This document shows positions 32,963 through 34,270 of a DNA stretch of 34,270 nucleotides, one piece after another (positions within the stretch are counted from its first letter, which is position 1; each line of letters opens with the position of its first letter). A program made the position numbers and the translations under genes. Below the pieces are notes generated by a model. It did not search any database. It saw only the letters and a list, made by a program, of their open reading frames with translations, and was not told where the DNA came from. Origin of the DNA: an uncultured Clostridium sp. (GTDB lineage: Bacteria; Bacillota; Clostridia; TANB77; CAG-508). The stretch is from NCBI GenBank assembly GCA_945874585.1, contig CAMCHB010000001.1, positions 1 to 34,270 of the forward strand, in the 5' to 3' direction.

Positions 32963-33604
32963 GTGCTAAAGAAAATTATCGACTTGTGTTATCCCAATGT
33001 TTGTGGCTTTTGTGGTACTATTACCAAAGAAGTCATATGCACCAAATGTATATTGCGCTGGAAAGAATGCAAGCAGACTACGATTCAAAAGAACCTAGCT
33101 AAGAGCTATCAAGAATATGCCTATTTGTTTCCTTATACTGGTTTGATTCGCCAAAGAATGATTCAGTATAAATTTTATGGGGCTACTTATTTGTATCGTT
33201 TTTGGGGACAAATGATTTGTCAGGAAAAAAGTTTGAGACAGTGGATACAAGCGTATGACTGTATCATTCCAGTACCGATTCATCCCAAACGAAAACGAAA
33301 AAGGGGTTTTAATCAAGCCGAGCTAGTGGCAAAAGAAATTGGAAGTAGATTAGACATTCCAGTTGAAACCAATGTCTTATACAAATTGGTTCATAATCCG
33401 CCACAAAGCAGTTTGAACAAAGAAAAACGAAAAAGGAATATTCTGCAGGTGTATCGCTTACGAAACCAGTATCTCATCCAAGGCAAAAAAGTATTGCTTC
33501 TAGATGATATTTATACAACCGGAAACACAGTCGAGGCGTGTAGTCGTGTGATACAACAAGCCTCAGTAAAGAAAATTGGCGTTTTGACAATTTCAAAAGA
33601 TTAA
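32963..33604 (+). CDS. comFC: ComF-family phosphoribosyltransferase-like protein
   Basis: ComF proteins (ComFC, GntX) help internalise transforming DNA and are linked to DNA repair; the exact reaction is unknown. The N-terminal zinc finger uses CGFCG and CTKC; the C-terminal PRTase fold has DCIIPVPIHPKRKRKRGFNQ and the PRPP loop VLLLDDIYTTGNT. The GTG at 32963 is preferred because TAGGAG (32951-32956) is 6 bases upstream; an in-frame TTG at 32957 would abut the ribosome site. That gives 213 residues, normal for the family. No terminator separates it from recD2 or from the downstream NTPase gene. Confidence 0.9.
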   Translation: MLKKIIDLCYPNVCGFCGTITKEVICTKCILRWKECKQTTIQKNLAKSYQEYAYLFPYTGLIRQRMIQYKFYGATYLYRFWGQMICQEKSLRQWIQAYDCIIPVPIHPKRKRKRGFNQAELVAKEIGSRLDIPVETNVLYKLVHNPPQSSLNKEKRKRNILQVYRLRNQYLIQGKKVLLLDDIYTTGNTVEACSRVIQQASVKKIGVLTISKD

Positions 33605-33616
33605 AGAGGAGGAAAC

Positions 33617-34270
33617 ATGGAGGATTTAGTAGAAAGTATATTAGATTATGTAAGAGCTGATTATACAGATTACGCCATTATGATCAATGGTGAGTGGGGA
33701 AGCGGAAAAACTTATTTTTGGAATCATAAAGTACGTAATAAAATTGAATCTTTGAAACTCAATGGAAAACAATATACAACCATATATATGTCTTTGTATG
33801 GTATTTCAAATTTGGAAGATATTAGTAAAAAAATTTTTATCGAGACAACACAATTGATGGATAAAAATTTAAAACGTTATATGTATGCCCATAATCAAAT
33901 AACCATACCAGAATATGCCAAAACTGGTTTGGATATGGCTAATTTTTTTGGGGTAACCAAAAATGGAGACCGTGTGGATTATGAGCAATTTTTTACAACG
34001 GATGATAAAATTTTATGTTTTGACGATTTGGAAAGAGCCAATGTAGATGTTATTGATATTTTGGGTTATATCAATAATTTCGTTGAACATGATCACATTA
34101 AAACCATTATTATTTGTAATGAAAAAGAATTATCTAACAAATTAAAAAGTTCTAATTTGGAGATGAAAACTTTCATTGCTACCTATCTTTTGGATAAAGA
34201 AGGGGATTTGTCAAAAAGTGATAAGCCAATGGTAGAAAAAATACGTGACAAAATTGAATACGTATTTGAT
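33617..34270 (+). CDS. KAP/YobI-like P-loop NTPase, 3'-truncated by window end
   Basis: The ATG at 33617 follows AGAGGAGG (33605-33612). The 218 visible residues contain Walker A GEWGSGKT (25-32, K31), a Tyr/Leu-rich strand region YTTIYMSLYGISNLEDISKK, Walker B ILCFDDLER (D136/D137), NNFVEH, and a sensor-like IIICNEKEL. This order matches KAP-type P-loop NTPases, a diverse group that includes membrane-linked ATPases and components of several defence systems. No transmembrane segment appears in the visible part, but the remaining C-terminus is not in the window, so its function cannot be decided. It begins 13 bases after comFC and shares its direction. Confidence 0.75.
   Translation, partial: MEDLVESILDYVRADYTDYAIMINGEWGSGKTYFWNHKVRNKIESLKLNGKQYTTIYMSLYGISNLEDISKKIFIETTQLMDKNLKRYMYAHNQITIPEYAKTGLDMANFFGVTKNGDRVDYEQFFTTDDKILCFDDLERANVDVIDILGYINNFVEHDHIKTIIICNEKELSNKLKSSNLEMKTFIATYLLDKEGDLSKSDKPMVEKIRDKIEYVFD

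Noticed and set aside
1..34270. CRISPR arrays, tRNA/rRNA genes, insertion sequences, riboswitches
   Set aside because: No regularly spaced repeats, transposase motifs, conserved rRNA/tRNA segments or recognised aptamer patterns were seen on either strand.

Overview
This is an AT-rich bacterial window whose genes match a low-GC Firmicute, most likely an uncultivated member of the Clostridia. The evidence is sepF/divIVA, SpoIIIE-type ftsK, disA, mutS2, recD2, the SUF set with SufU instead of SufE, strong AGGAGG ribosome sites and T-rich Rho-independent terminators. Almost all genes are on the + strand; only mutS2 is on the - strand. No rRNA, tRNA, CRISPR array, insertion sequence or phage module is visible.

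Layout. 1-891: the 3' part of sepF, then divIVA (cell division). 956-4648: rsmD, a coiled-coil protein and ftsK. 4666-12290: an unrecognised 523-residue protein, a beta-CASP metallo-beta-lactamase RNase, a GH15 glycosidase, radA and disA, tightly packed and probably co-transcribed. 12323-15054: a large prepilin-like surface protein with a formylglycine-enzyme-like C-terminal region, and a CmpB-family membrane protein. 15209-16570: a radical SAM/SPASM enzyme. 16620-18964: a sigma-A promoter, two roughly 50-residue membrane proteins, then an OmpR-type regulator and its histidine kinase. 19041-22176: tcdA converges on mutS2 across a shared terminator. 22551-25125: lepA and rlmB. 25184-30631: a DtxR-family regulator followed by sufC-sufB-sufD-sufS-sufU under one promoter with an operator-like palindrome. 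30671-34270: recD2, comFC and the start of a KAP-like P-loop NTPase that runs off the window.

The most unusual signal concerns one codon. The codon CGG is absent as a normal sense codon from every conserved gene here, although CGT, CGA and CGC are used. It occurs in frame in only two conserved genes, divIVA (507-509) and the DtxR-like regulator (25436-25438). In both, the family sequence continues only if the ribosome moves exactly one extra base (+1) at that codon. Read as CGG plus one skipped base, both proteins become full length (GYSCR|EVDDFL and IALTR|EGTKKA). Two independent one-base breaks falling on the only two CGG codons in conserved genes suggests +1 frameshifting or four-base decoding at CGG rather than random error. 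The only other in-frame CGG codons are one in each of the two small membrane-protein genes next to the two-component system.

Functional links, by inference: the DtxR-like protein probably senses iron or Fe-S status and controls SUF cluster assembly, with its full-length synthesis dependent on CGG decoding. DisA and RadA couple DNA integrity to c-di-AMP. The small membrane proteins may be partners or targets of the adjacent two-component system.
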